Positions 1 through 8,774 of a stretch of DNA of 29,194 bases are shown piece after piece. This DNA is from a virus. The DNA is taken from the IMG/VR virus record IMGVR_UViG_3300042502_001849, positions 1 to 29,194 of that record; one strand, written 5' to 3'. How positions within the stretch are numbered: the first letter of the stretch is position 1; each line of letters opens with the position of its first letter. The notes under the pieces are model-generated. The model was not told where the DNA came from and searched no databases. It was given only the letters and a program-made list of their open reading frames with translations. The position numbers were made by a program, and so were the translations under genes.

Positions 1-74
1 GGTGCGAAACGACCGCGAAATTCCGCTAGTGGCTGGTGGTGGGTTTTCGTAATTCCGCAAGGGGGCAATAGGTT
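1..74. other. Non-coding leader upstream of terminase; possible packaging-site flank
   Basis: No convincing gene is seen here. The octamer AATTCCGC occurs twice in direct orientation, at 19-26 and 51-58 (32 bp apart), in a stretch that is less GC-rich than the rest of the window. In lambda-like phages the cos site and the terminase small-subunit binding sites lie just upstream of the small terminase gene. The repeats could therefore be TerS recognition sites, but that is inference from position alone. A G-run at 61-65 is a plausible ribosome binding site for the gene that starts at 75. Confidence 0.3.
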
Positions 75-569
75 ATGTCGATGATGCTGAAGGATCTGGC
101 CACCGCGCTCGGCGTCTCTGCGGCGACCGTGACGCGGGACGCCGCCGTCGGCATGCCCACGCACAGCGTCGACGCCGCCGCCGCCTGGCGCCGCGAACAC
201 CGCCGGCCGCGCCACCGCGCGCAGCAGCCGCCCGAAGGCGCCACCGCTGCCGGCCCGCCGCAGCTGCCCAGCGCCGCGCCCGACAAGCCCGACGACAGCG
301 GCGGCGACTACTGGGCCAGCCGCGCCCGCCGCGAGCGCGCCGAGGCCGAGCTGGCCGAGCTCAAGCTGGCCGAGCAGCAGGGCGTGCTCATCCGCGCCGA
401 CGCCGTGCGCGCCGCCCACGCCAAGCGCCTGGCCGGCTTGCGCGAGGCGCTGCTGCAGGTGCCCGCGCGCCTGGCGCCGGTTCTGGCCGCCGAGACCGAC
501 CAGGCCCGCTGCCACGACACCCTGCAGCGCGAGATCCACGCCGTCCTGGCCAGCGTGGTGGCCGCCTGA
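75..569 (+). CDS. terS: Terminase small subunit, Nu1-like
   Basis: This 164-residue protein is probably the small terminase subunit, which binds the packaging site and recruits the large subunit. Residues 1-45 look like the Nu1-type winged-helix domain: a short helical start, the helix-turn-helix-like segment LGVSAATVTRDAAVGMP, then THSVDAAAAWRREH. An Ala/Pro/Arg-rich linker of about 40 residues follows, then a long charged helix (about 90-150, rich in Ala, Glu, Arg and Leu) suited to oligomerisation or to contact with the large subunit. The start at 75 follows a G-run at 61-65; ATGs at 81 and 84 are alternatives. The stop is 2 bp before the large terminase gene. The family call rests on the N-terminal motif plus the neighbour, so it is good but not certain. 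Confidence 0.8.
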   Translation: MSMMLKDLATALGVSAATVTRDAAVGMPTHSVDAAAAWRREHRRPRHRAQQPPEGATAAGPPQLPSAAPDKPDDSGGDYWASRARRERAEAELAELKLAEQQGVLIRADAVRAAHAKRLAGLREALLQVPARLAPVLAAETDQARCHDTLQREIHAVLASVVAA

Positions 570-571
570 CC

Positions 572-2611
572 ATGGGCGCCCGCGACCCCGTGCTCGACGC
601 CGCGGCCGACGCCCTCGAGGCGCAGCTGTGGGCCGAGTACATGGCGCCGCCGCCGCACCTCACCGTCACCGAATGGGCCGAGCGCCACCGCATCCTCAGC
701 GGCAAAGACAGCGCCGAGCCCGGCCCCTACCGCGTCACCCGCACGCCCTACGCGCGCGAGCCCATGGACTGCCTCAGCGCCCACAGCCCGGTGGAAGAGG
801 TGGTGCTCATGTGGGGCGCGCAGACCAGCAAAACCACCATCGGCTCCAACTGGATCGGCTACCTGGCCGACGTCAACCCCGGCCCGGTGATGATCGTGCA
901 GCCCACCATCGACATGGCCAAGCGCTACAGCCGGCAGCGCCTCTCGCCCATGATCGAAGAGAGCCCCCAGCTGCGCCAGCGCGTGCGCGAGAACCGCAGC
1001 CGCGACGAGGCCAACACCACGCTGCTCAAAGAATTTCCGGGCGGCTTCCTGGCCATCGCCGGTGCCAACAGCGCCGCCGGCCTGCGCAGCATGCCCGTGC
1101 GCGACCTCTTCACTGACGAAGAGGACGGCTACCCGATGGACGTCGACGGCGAGGGCGACCCCGTGCAGCTGGCCCGCGCCCGCCAGACCACCTTCGCCCG
1201 CCGCAAGCACCTGCGCACCAGCACCCCCACCACGCGCGACTTCAGCCGCATCGAGGCCGCCTACCTGGCCAGCGACCGCTGCCGTTACCACGTGCCCTGC
1301 CCACACTGCCACGAGCTGCAGCCGCTCGAGTGGGGCGCCGCCACCGAGCACGGCGTGAAGTGGAGCAAAGACGCCGACGGCCGCGCCCTGCCGCACACCG
1401 CCCACTACGTGTGCCGCCACTGCGGCGCGCAGATCGCCGAGCACCACAAGTCAACCATGCTGCGCGATGCCGCCGCCGGTGGCCAGGCCCTGTGGGTGGC
1501 CGACGCCGCCGGCGCGCAGGGCGGCCGCGTGCGCGGCTTCCTGCTCAGCAGCCTGTACAGCCCGCTGGGCTGGCTGAGCTGGGCCGAGCTCGTGGCCGAG
1601 TGGCAGCGCGCCATCGACGCCAAGCGCTCGGGCGACACCAGCCTGCTGCGCGTGTTCGTCAACACCCGCTTGGCCGAGACCTTCGAAGAGCAGGGCGACA
1701 AGGCCGACGAGCACGCTCTGCGCCGCCGGGCCGACGATCAACCCCTCGGCCTGGTGCGCTGGGGCCTCTTCGTCTGCACCATGGGTGTGGACGTGCAGGG
1801 CGACCGCCTCGAGGCCTACACCTGGGCCTGGGGCCGTGGCATGGAGCGGCAGATGGTCGACCGCCGCGTCTTCTACGGCGACCCGGCCCTGCCCGAAACC
1901 GAAGCCGGCAGCCCCTGGGCCGCGCTCACCGAGCACCGCCGCACGCCCATCCAGCACGCCGGCGGCCGCCAGGTGCCGCTGCTGGCCTGCGGCATCGACA
2001 CCGGCGGCCACCACACCCAGGCCGTCTATGCCTACGTGCGCCACCACCAGCACGGCAACGTGCTGGCGCTCAAGGGCAGCAGCCAGCAGGGCCGCAGCAT
2101 CCTGGGCAAGCCCACCGAGCAGGATGTGAACTGGCGCGGCCAGAAGCTGAAGCGCGGCGTGAAGCTGTGGCCGGTGGGCACCGACACCGCCAAGGCCGAG
2201 ATCTACGGCCGCCTGCGCCTCGAGCAGCCCGGCCCGGGCTACGTGCACCTCAGCAAGCAGATGCCCGGCGACGTGTTCGAGCAGCTCACGGCCGAGCGGC
2301 TCGTCACGCGCTACGTCAAGGGCCACCCCAAGATGGAGTGGGTGAAGCCCGCCGGCAAGCGCAACGAGGCACTGGACTGCGCCGTGTACGCCCTGGCCTG
2401 CACCGTGTGGCTGCACATGGACCGCTGGCGAGATAGCGAGTGGGCCAAGTGGCAAGAGCGCGTCGAGGCGCGCGACCTCTTCGACGCCACCCAGCCGGCC
2501 GAGGCCCCGCCGCCAAAGCCCCAGGCCGAAGCCCCGCAGCCCGACCCCCTGCTGCGCCCCAGTTCACGCCGCCGCGCGCCATCGCGTGGTGGGTTCGTCA
2601 CAAGTTGGTAA
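572..2611 (+). CDS. terL: Terminase large subunit, GpA family
   Basis: This 679-residue protein is the packaging motor ATPase and nuclease of the lambda GpA type. An early segment TEWAERHRILSGKDSAEPGP (about 33-52) is characteristic of the family. The Walker A-like loop is WGAQTSKTT (81-89) and the Walker B-like segment is LFTDEED (179-185). A zinc-ribbon-like insertion follows with cysteine pairs C243/C246 and C281/C284. A nuclease-like domain begins near GVDVQGDRLEAY (about residue 407). The C-terminus is a proline/alanine-rich tail of about 40 residues. Length fits GpA proteins (about 640-700). The GpA type implies cos-type packaging of unit genomes, though no cos site could be confirmed. 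The stop at 2609-2611 is followed after 11 bp by the next gene. Confidence 0.96.
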   Translation: MGARDPVLDAAADALEAQLWAEYMAPPPHLTVTEWAERHRILSGKDSAEPGPYRVTRTPYAREPMDCLSAHSPVEEVVLMWGAQTSKTTIGSNWIGYLADVNPGPVMIVQPTIDMAKRYSRQRLSPMIEESPQLRQRVRENRSRDEANTTLLKEFPGGFLAIAGANSAAGLRSMPVRDLFTDEEDGYPMDVDGEGDPVQLARARQTTFARRKHLRTSTPTTRDFSRIEAAYLASDRCRYHVPCPHCHELQPLEWGAATEHGVKWSKDADGRALPHTAHYVCRHCGAQIAEHHKSTMLRDAAAGGQALWVADAAGAQGGRVRGFLLSSLYSPLGWLSWAELVAEWQRAIDAKRSGDTSLLRVFVNTRLAETFEEQGDKADEHALRRRADDQPLGLVRWGLFVCTMGVDVQGDRLEAYTWAWGRGMERQMVDRRVFYGDPALPETEAGSPWAALTEHRRTPIQHAGGRQVPLLACGIDTGGHHTQAVYAYVRHHQHGNVLALKGSSQQGRSILGKPTEQDVNWRGQKLKRGVKLWPVGTDTAKAEIYGRLRLEQPGPGYVHLSKQMPGDVFEQLTAERLVTRYVKGHPKMEWVKPAGKRNEALDCAVYALACTVWLHMDRWRDSEWAKWQERVEARDLFDATQPAEAPPPKPQAEAPQPDPLLRPSSRRRAPSRGGFVTSW

Positions 2612-2622
2612 GCCCCAGCCGC

Positions 2623-3027
2623 ATGCAAAACGACATCATCATCGACACCCTCGACACGCTCGTGGCGCTGCTGCAGCGCAACGGTGGCGTGTACTTGCCG
2701 GCGCACCGGTCTGAGGCCGAGCGCATCGCCAGGGCGGCCTGGGGCGGCGATCGGCCCTACGTGGCCAAGGTCGGCGAAAGCCAGCAGCAGGCCATCAGCG
2801 AGCGCGACCGCGCCATCGTGCGCGAGTACCGCCGGGGCGCGCACGTGCCGCTGCTGGCCAGGCGGCACGGCCTCAGCGAGCGCCGGGTGAGGGCGATCCT
2901 GCAGATGGACCGGCAAGAGCCGCCCGCGGCCGCGCCTTGCCTTACCGGCGGCCGCCCATCCGGCGAGGCTACGCGGAGTCCCAAACCTGCCCGCGCGCGG
3001 CAGCAAGGGGAGCCCACAGCCGCCTAG
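2623..3027 (+). CDS. Mor-like helix-turn-helix protein
   Basis: This 134-residue protein resembles the Mor/C family of middle and late transcription activators of Mu-like phages. It has an N-terminal helical segment (DTLDTLVALLQRNGGVYLPA) and a C-terminal DNA-binding part (RAIVREYRRGAHVPLLARRH then GLSERRVRAIL, about residues 64-94) whose ending is typical of Mor proteins. A basic, disordered tail of about 35 residues follows. The reading frame stays open upstream to 2440, but that part only overlaps the terminase C-terminus, so ATG 2623 is preferred; its ribosome binding site is weak. Placement inside the late block, straight after terL, is unusual for an activator. It might control the accessory virion genes downstream or late transcription generally. 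Function is inferred from the motif only. Confidence 0.65.
   Translation: MQNDIIIDTLDTLVALLQRNGGVYLPAHRSEAERIARAAWGGDRPYVAKVGESQQQAISERDRAIVREYRRGAHVPLLARRHGLSERRVRAILQMDRQEPPAAAPCLTGGRPSGEATRSPKPARARQQGEPTAA
2926..2955. repeat. GCGGCCGC inverted repeat, copy A
   Basis: Two GCGGCCGC octamers (2926-2933 and 2948-2955) flank a 14-nt loop containing TTGCCTTAC. Close to the same arrangement, including the loop bases TTGCCTTA and a following TCCGGCGAG/TCTGGCGAG, recurs at 13054-13083. Copy A lies inside the 3' part of the Mor-like gene. There is no T-run, so it is not a standard terminator. The role is unknown. Confidence 0.55.
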
Positions 3028-3031
3028 ACGC

Positions 3032-6000
3032 ATGCCGACCACACCCGCCGCCGTTGCCACGCCCCTGGAAATCAGCGCGACGAGCGGTGCCAGCGTTTCG
3101 TTTGGGGTTGGTGCGCCCCCGCCCCCGCCACCCCCGGCCCCCACCATCACCCTGTCCTCAGACGGCGCCGCAGTAGCGGGCACGGCCGAGGCCATCACCG
3201 TGACGGCAGCCAACCTGACCGGCCCGCTCACCGTGACGATGGAGAGCGTGAGCGGCCCCGGCGTGAGCTGGAGCCCGACGACGGTGGCGCCTGCGCCTGG
3301 CGAGCTGGTCAAGCTGTCGATGGCCACCTGGGCAGCGGCCGGCACCGCGCAGGTACGCGGCACGGCTCCGGGCGGGATCGTGAGCAACACGCTCACGGTG
3401 GCGGTGAGTGCTGCGCCGGCTCCAGGCCCCACGCCGCCCCCGCCGCCGCCCCCGCCATCCAGCGGCGCGATGGCGCTCACCCTCAGCAGCCCCACCAGCG
3501 GCGCGCTGCCCTTCGCGGCTGGCTTTGCCTTCAGGCAGGGCGACATCCCCGCGGGTCAGGGCGTGGTCGTGTCAGGCGCCACAGCGCAGGCCACGATCCG
3601 CAACGCCTGGCCCGATGGCTCGGCCAAGTTCGCCCTGATCGCCGGCACCTACACCAGCGCGGGCAGCCCGGTCACGCTCACGCTGAGCGCGGGCACGGCC
3701 AGCACGGGCACGGCCCTCACCACGTCCGACCTCGACGCAGCCATGGCCGGCAACAACGTGGTCATCGAGGCTCAAGGCCTCGGCCTGGCCTCGTGGAGTG
3801 CCGGCGCTGACTGGGCCACCCCGTTCGCCACGCTGGTGAGCGGGCACCGCATGTCGTCGTGGACGTACCGCAAGCAGATGGGCAGCGACGCCCACCTCGT
3901 TGCGTGGCTCGAAGTGCGGCTCTACGCGGGCGGCGTGGTCGAGGTGCTGCCGTGGATCGAGAACGGCTATCTCACCGTTGCCAGCGCCGGCACCAAGACG
4001 GCGCGCCTCACGTTCGCGATGGGCGGCACGACACGCTATGACTCGATCAGCGACCCCGATTACACGTCCACCTACTCGACGGTAGTCGCGGCCAGCGGCG
4101 CCGTCAGCATCGCCGCGCAGTGCCGCGCAGTGCTGGTGTCGGGTGGCGCCACGTCGCACTGGCTCGGCACCAATCCGCAAGTCACGCCCGCGCCTGATCG
4201 CGCGTACCTCGCCGAAACCAAGCTGGTGCCGACCTACCGGCCGACCACCATCGACGAGGCCTCGCTGGCGGCCCTCACCGCGCAGTACCGCCCGATGCGG
4301 CTGGCCCACTTGCCCGAGGGCATGGGCGGCGGTGGCTACGAGGCCGGCATCGGCCTGCTGCCCAATCAGTCGGCGCTCTACCTCGTCAGTGGTGACGCGC
4401 GGGCCTACCGTGCCGTGCTGGCCGCGGGCCTTTCGCTCGCGTCCTACAGCATCCACTACCGCGACCAGGCCACGAACCGGCCGATCCTGTTTGCCTCGCA
4501 CCCGGACAAGAGCACGAACACCGGCAGCGACGTGATCCCCACGCCGAGCGGATCGAGCCCCTACGCCTACGCGCAGTCTCACCACCCGGCCGCGGCCTAC
4601 CTGCCGTACCTGCTGACCGGCTGGAATTGGTTTCTGGAGGAGATGCAGTTCCAGACCACGCTGCACTACCTCGCCAGCATCCCCGCGGCGCGGCAGTCGG
4701 CCAGCTACTTCTTGCACCCCTCTGCCAACCACTTCGGCAGCAACAACCAGGGCGGCCCGCGCGCGATTGCGTGGCAGTGGCGCACCCTGGCGATGACCGC
4801 CGCTGTCACGCCCGACGCTGACACCACGATGCGCGGGCAGTTCGTCTCTGCGCTGAACTACAACGCGCAGGCCTACCGGCAGATTCACGAAACTGGTACA
4901 TGGGCCGGCGGCCTCTCGTGGGCGCCGAACGCCCTCGGTTTGTCGTGGGAGCCCGGCTTTCCTGCCACGGAGAGCGGCTTCGTCATCGGCGCCCCGTGGC
5001 AGGACGACTTCATCACCATGTCCGTGGGCTTCTGCTGGGATCTGGATGTCGTCACCGACACCGCCCGCAAGGCCGACTTGCGCTGGTTCCGTGACTTCAA
5101 GTACCGCGCCGCTGTCGGCCGACTCGGAAGCCAGAACGACGCCGACGAGTGGAACTACCGCGATGCGGCGCCCTACCATATGTACCTCGGCACGCCTGGG
5201 GGTGGTGGCACCACGATGGCGTGGTTCGCGAGCTGGGGCGCGGCCTACACCGCGAACGGCCCGATGCGGTCAGGTCCTGCGGGTGCCAACACCGGGCAGA
5301 CCGGCAACGACCTACGCGGCGGCAACATCAGCAGCGACGGGATGGTCAATTCGTACTGGGCCAACATCCAGCCGGCCATTGCCTACGCGGTTGACCACGG
5401 CGCACTGGGTTCCGTTGACGCTTACAACCGCATGACGGGTGCGAGCAACTACACCACGGCGGCGGCGGCCTTCAGCACGACGCCCGGATGGGGTGTGCGG
5501 CCTCGTCTGACGCTGCCGTATTCGCTGCCGAGCGCGGGGCAGTCTGTCGCCATCGGGGTCAACAACGCCATGAGCGTCAACCCGGCCGCCGCTGGTTGGA
5601 CGACCTCGGCTTGGGACTACAGCAACTTCGGCAGCTACGGCGGTGGCGTGCTGTCCACGACGTACTCATCGCTCGGTGCTTACGTGCTCGCCGGCATGGG
5701 CGGCCATAACCACCCCGACAACCTCGGGGCCCTGGTGTTCGACTTCACCACTGCGCTGTGGTCGCGCTTGGACAACGCCAACGGGGTCGCGCTTAAAAGC
5801 TCAACGCCTTGGAGCTGGAACGAATCCACAGAGTCGAACGGTTCGCCCTACTTCGAGGTTACGGGCACACAAGTTCCGCTGCCTCCGCACCCCTACGGCA
5901 ACGCGGTCCATTTGCCAACAGGCGCTCTCGGCGGCTATGCCTACGTCACGCGCGCTGCTGTCGGTGTGGGTGCGTCGGTTTCGGCCGGCTCGCATGTGTT

Positions 6001-6622
6001 CGACCTCGCGACTCGTACATGGTCGAGGCTAACCAGCAACCTGCCGGCCCGTGCAGACACGGAGAGCGACAGCCTGTACGACGCTGCCAGAAGCAGGGTT
6101 TGGGTTGTCTCGGCCACGCAGCAGAACTACCGGAACGTCGAGTATCTAGACCTTGCCGACATGACGTTCAAGCTGACTGCCAACAGTCCGGGATTCCACC
6201 CCGCTGCATTGGCCGGCTTCAAGCGCTCGATGCTGCATGACGGGTTCATCATCAAGAACGCCGGCGCCCAGGGTTTGTGGCTGTTCGACCCCGACGACTC
6301 GGCGGCCGGTTGGCTTTCGCTCACCGTAACCGGCACGCTGCCACCCGTCACCAACAACCGCTGGGCGCGGCACAGCGATGGCCGCTGGTATGACTTCACT
6401 GGCGACTCGGCCAGCAACACGATCACGCGCATCACGCCCCCGGCGAACCCAAAATCTGGCACGTGGGTGGTGGACACCATCACCGTTAGCGGGCCAGCGC
6501 TTTCGGCGCGCACACAGGGCACGCCGCACTACACGCGCCTGTTCTACGTGCCGTCGCTGGACTGCCTCGCGTGGATAGCGGGCGGCACCAACTCGGTCAC
6601 TCTATTCAAGCCAGGAGCCTGA
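3032..6622 (+). CDS. Large virion protein with polyproline linkers, enzyme-like core and kelch-like C-terminus
   Basis: This is a 1196-residue protein, probably a host-recognition or surface-polymer-degrading virion component. The first 130 residues are Thr/Ser/Val-rich and Ig-like, set off by two polyproline linkers (about 29-36 and 134-143). The middle part (about 145-860) is rich in aromatic residues and has Trp-rich segments such as LLTGWNWFLEEMQFQTTLHY and WAGGLSWAPNALG. These recall alpha/alpha-toroid polysaccharide lyases or hydrolases, but I cannot name a family or catalytic residues. From about 880 there are repeated blocks of the kind GAYVLAGMGGHNHPDN, LVFDFTTALWSRLDN and HVFDLATRTWSRLTS, typical of kelch-like beta-propellers. 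No signal peptide is seen. It lies between packaging genes and the portal, an unusual site for such a protein. Start codon choice at 3032 is only moderately supported. Confidence 0.75.
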   Translation: MPTTPAAVATPLEISATSGASVSFGVGAPPPPPPPAPTITLSSDGAAVAGTAEAITVTAANLTGPLTVTMESVSGPGVSWSPTTVAPAPGELVKLSMATWAAAGTAQVRGTAPGGIVSNTLTVAVSAAPAPGPTPPPPPPPPSSGAMALTLSSPTSGALPFAAGFAFRQGDIPAGQGVVVSGATAQATIRNAWPDGSAKFALIAGTYTSAGSPVTLTLSAGTASTGTALTTSDLDAAMAGNNVVIEAQGLGLASWSAGADWATPFATLVSGHRMSSWTYRKQMGSDAHLVAWLEVRLYAGGVVEVLPWIENGYLTVASAGTKTARLTFAMGGTTRYDSISDPDYTSTYSTVVAASGAVSIAAQCRAVLVSGGATSHWLGTNPQVTPAPDRAYLAETKLVPTYRPTTIDEASLAALTAQYRPMRLAHLPEGMGGGGYEAGIGLLPNQSALYLVSGDARAYRAVLAAGLSLASYSIHYRDQATNRPILFASHPDKSTNTGSDVIPTPSGSSPYAYAQSHHPAAAYLPYLLTGWNWFLEEMQFQTTLHYLASIPAARQSASYFLHPSANHFGSNNQGGPRAIAWQWRTLAMTAAVTPDADTTMRGQFVSALNYNAQAYRQIHETGTWAGGLSWAPNALGLSWEPGFPATESGFVIGAPWQDDFITMSVGFCWDLDVVTDTARKADLRWFRDFKYRAAVGRLGSQNDADEWNYRDAAPYHMYLGTPGGGGTTMAWFASWGAAYTANGPMRSGPAGANTGQTGNDLRGGNISSDGMVNSYWANIQPAIAYAVDHGALGSVDAYNRMTGASNYTTAAAAFSTTPGWGVRPRLTLPYSLPSAGQSVAIGVNNAMSVNPAAAGWTTSAWDYSNFGSYGGGVLSTTYSSLGAYVLAGMGGHNHPDNLGALVFDFTTALWSRLDNANGVALKSSTPWSWNESTESNGSPYFEVTGTQVPLPPHPYGNAVHLPTGALGGYAYVTRAAVGVGASVSAGSHVFDLATRTWSRLTSNLPARADTESDSLYDAARSRVWVVSATQQNYRNVEYLDLADMTFKLTANSPGFHPAALAGFKRSMLHDGFIIKNAGAQGLWLFDPDDSAAGWLSLTVTGTLPPVTNNRWARHSDGRWYDFTGDSASNTITRITPPANPKSGTWVVDTITVSGPALSARTQGTPHYTRLFYVPSLDCLAWIAGGTNSVTLFKPGA

Positions 6623-6626
6623 CAAC

Positions 6627-8327
6627 ATGGCTACAGAGGATTTCAGCGGCACTCTAGCCAACTGGACGCAGTGGAATCCCGCCTGGGGTAACGCGGCCAT
6701 CTCTGGCGGCGCTCTCACGTTTGGCGGCGGCCAAGATGTGGGCATTCGGTACACGGCCACCTTGGCGACTGGCCCGGCCCAATTCAGCGAGGCCGACATC
6801 AGCGGCGCGACTTGGATCAACCAATTTGCGGGCCAGGGCGTTCGCATGAGTGGGTCAAACGCGACCCGCAGCGGTTACTTCGCGCGGCTCAACGATGACG
6901 AAGCAACGAACAAGCTCTTGGAGCTGGTCAAGTACGTCAACGGCACGGCTACTGTGCTGGCTTCAACGAGGTTTGCCACCGGCTCTGCGTTCCGACTGCG
7001 CGTTCAAGACGTGCCCAGCAGTGGCAATGCGGTGCTGGCGGTGTTCATCAATGCCACGCAGGTCACGGCGCTCAACTTCACCGACAGCTCTAGCCCTCTG
7101 ACCAGCGGCGAGCCGGGCAGTATCGGCAACGGCGGCACGATTCTTCAAGACAACTGGGAGGGCGACAACTACACGCCGCCGGCATCCAATCCGGTGCTGA
7201 CCAGCCCCACCGTCGTCTCCACCGGCAACACCGTCGCCGCCGTGCGCGTCACCACCGACACGGCGCCCTCGGGTAGCTCGACGCTGGCGGTTCGCACCCG
7301 CGCAGCAGCGGCCCCGGCGTGGACTGCTGCTGAAGTGCTGGCATCGCCCACGGCAACGCTCACCAGCGGCGCCACGGGTGCGCGTGACTTCAACCTGACC
7401 AGCCTCGTCAACGGCACGGCGCTGGTGGCCGACTTCGCGCAGACCGGCCCGTCCAACGTCGTCAGCACGGCCAGCTTCACGCCAAGCACTGTCCCCGGCG
7501 CCCCGACCATCGGCACCGCTGTGGCTGGCAACGCGCAGGCCACGGTCAACGGCACCGCGCCCGGCAGCACGGGCGGCTCGGCCATCACGGGCTACCGGAG
7601 CACGGCCACGCCAGGCGGCAGCCAGGTCACCGGCGCATCGCTGCCCATCACGCACACCGGCCTGGCCAACGGCACGGCCTACACCTTCACGCTGGCGGCG
7701 CAGAACGCGAACGGCTACGGGTCCGAGAGCGCGGCGTCCAACAGCGTCACGCCCAGCGCGCCAGGCACCGCCCCCACGATCACCGTGCAGCCGTCGAACC
7801 AGACGGTCACGGCCGGCGCCACGGCCACGTTCAGCGTCACCGCCACCGGCTCGGGCCTCACCTACCAGTGGCGCCGCAACGGCACCAACATCGGCGGCGC
7901 CACGTCGAGCAGCTACACCACCCCGGCCACCACGGTGTCGGGCGGCAGCGCCAACAACGGCGACGTGTACAGCGTCGTCGTCACGGGCGACACGGCGCCG
8001 GCTGCGACCTCGAGCAATGCCACGCTGACGGTCAACGCAGGCAGCCCGCCGCCGCCGCCCCCTCCCGGCACCTTCACCGCCCTCACCGACATCATCGCCG
8101 AGTCAGGCATCCCAAAGGCCAACACCCTGGTGTACTTCACCTGGTGCCCGGCCGGCCGCCCCGGCGCCATCGCCGGCCCGGTCAACAGCAGCGTCACCAC
8201 CGACGCCGCCGGCCGTGCCCTCATCAGCCACAGCGTGGCCGGTGCCGGCCTGGTGATCATCGGCACGCGCCCGGGCCCGGTGGTCAGCAACGACCGCATC
8301 TTCGCGCAGTTCCTGACGTTGGCTTGA
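6627..8327 (+). CDS. Multidomain virion protein with LamG-like, FN3-like and Ig-like domains
   Basis: This 566-residue protein has the look of an adhesive structural protein. Residues 1-185 form a beta-rich LamG/jelly-roll-like domain (VRMSGSNATRSGYFARLNDD). A spacer follows, then an FN3-like domain at about 287-378 (TVPGAPTIGTAV ... GLANGTAYTFTLAAQNANG). An Ig-like domain spans about 381-468 (APTITVQPSNQTVTAG, LTYQWRRNGTNIGG). A polyproline linker near 475-481 leads to a C-terminal domain of about 85 residues that may anchor it to the virion. A good ribosome binding site (AGGAG, 6612-6616) precedes ATG 6627. FN3 and Ig-like domains are common in tailed-phage structural proteins and are thought to bind cell surfaces weakly. 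The gene is mosaic in style with its upstream neighbour. Confidence 0.8.
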   Translation: MATEDFSGTLANWTQWNPAWGNAAISGGALTFGGGQDVGIRYTATLATGPAQFSEADISGATWINQFAGQGVRMSGSNATRSGYFARLNDDEATNKLLELVKYVNGTATVLASTRFATGSAFRLRVQDVPSSGNAVLAVFINATQVTALNFTDSSSPLTSGEPGSIGNGGTILQDNWEGDNYTPPASNPVLTSPTVVSTGNTVAAVRVTTDTAPSGSSTLAVRTRAAAAPAWTAAEVLASPTATLTSGATGARDFNLTSLVNGTALVADFAQTGPSNVVSTASFTPSTVPGAPTIGTAVAGNAQATVNGTAPGSTGGSAITGYRSTATPGGSQVTGASLPITHTGLANGTAYTFTLAAQNANGYGSESAASNSVTPSAPGTAPTITVQPSNQTVTAGATATFSVTATGSGLTYQWRRNGTNIGGATSSSYTTPATTVSGGSANNGDVYSVVVTGDTAPAATSSNATLTVNAGSPPPPPPPGTFTALTDIIAESGIPKANTLVYFTWCPAGRPGAIAGPVNSSVTTDAAGRALISHSVAGAGLVIIGTRPGPVVSNDRIFAQFLTLA

Positions 8328-8329
8328 GC

Positions 8330-8764
8330 ATGCTGCGCAACCTAAACCAGCAGTACCCCGGCGGCGAGCGGCGGCTGGGCCTGTGCACCACCGGCGTGCT
8401 GGGCTCCACCATCCCCGGCGCTGGCTCCGGCGGGCCTGCCTGGATGTACCCAAGCCTGCGCTTCCCGGCCAGCAACTCGCGCGAGTACGCCTACTGGATC
8501 GAGGCGCACACCTTCCCCAGCGGCCTGCCGCTCGACGACACCAGCAGCGGCTCGTTTGTCGGCCTGGCCGATGGGGTCTACGCCGCCGCGGTGGCGCTCG
8601 AGGAAGACGGCGTGTATGTCGGCGCCTTCCCCGTCATCGTCACCGTGGGCGGCGGCTTGCCCTTCAGCGCGCCCGGCGCCGTGATGGTGCTGCTGCAGGG
8701 GCCCGAACAGCAGGTGCAGCAGCTGCGCGCCAACCCGCCCATCTTGGGCGACACCAGTCTCTGA
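8330..8764 (+). CDS. Small virion-associated protein, unknown
   Basis: This 144-residue protein starts 2 bp after the previous stop. It is beta-rich and Gly/Pro-rich with no transmembrane segment. Segments such as YPSLRFPASNSREYAYWIEA and VGLADGVYAAAVALEEDG suggest a small beta-sandwich. It ends in a Gln-rich helix (GPEQQVQQLRANPP). I do not recognise a named family. Tight coupling to the LamG/FN3/Ig gene upstream and the connector-like gene downstream suggests a virion accessory or assembly partner. Confidence 0.7.
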   Translation: MLRNLNQQYPGGERRLGLCTTGVLGSTIPGAGSGGPAWMYPSLRFPASNSREYAYWIEAHTFPSGLPLDDTSSGSFVGLADGVYAAAVALEEDGVYVGAFPVIVTVGGGLPFSAPGAVMVLLQGPEQQVQQLRANPPILGDTSL

Positions 8765-8774
8765 GAGCCCAGCC

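Noticed and set aside
2440-2622. Longer start for the Mor-like gene
   Set aside because: The extension only overlaps the large terminase C-terminus in another frame and is Arg/Ala/Pro-rich without domain features.
3032-8327. Diversity-generating retroelement target in the adhesin-like genes
   Set aside because: No reverse transcriptase and no template/variable repeat pair was seen in the window.
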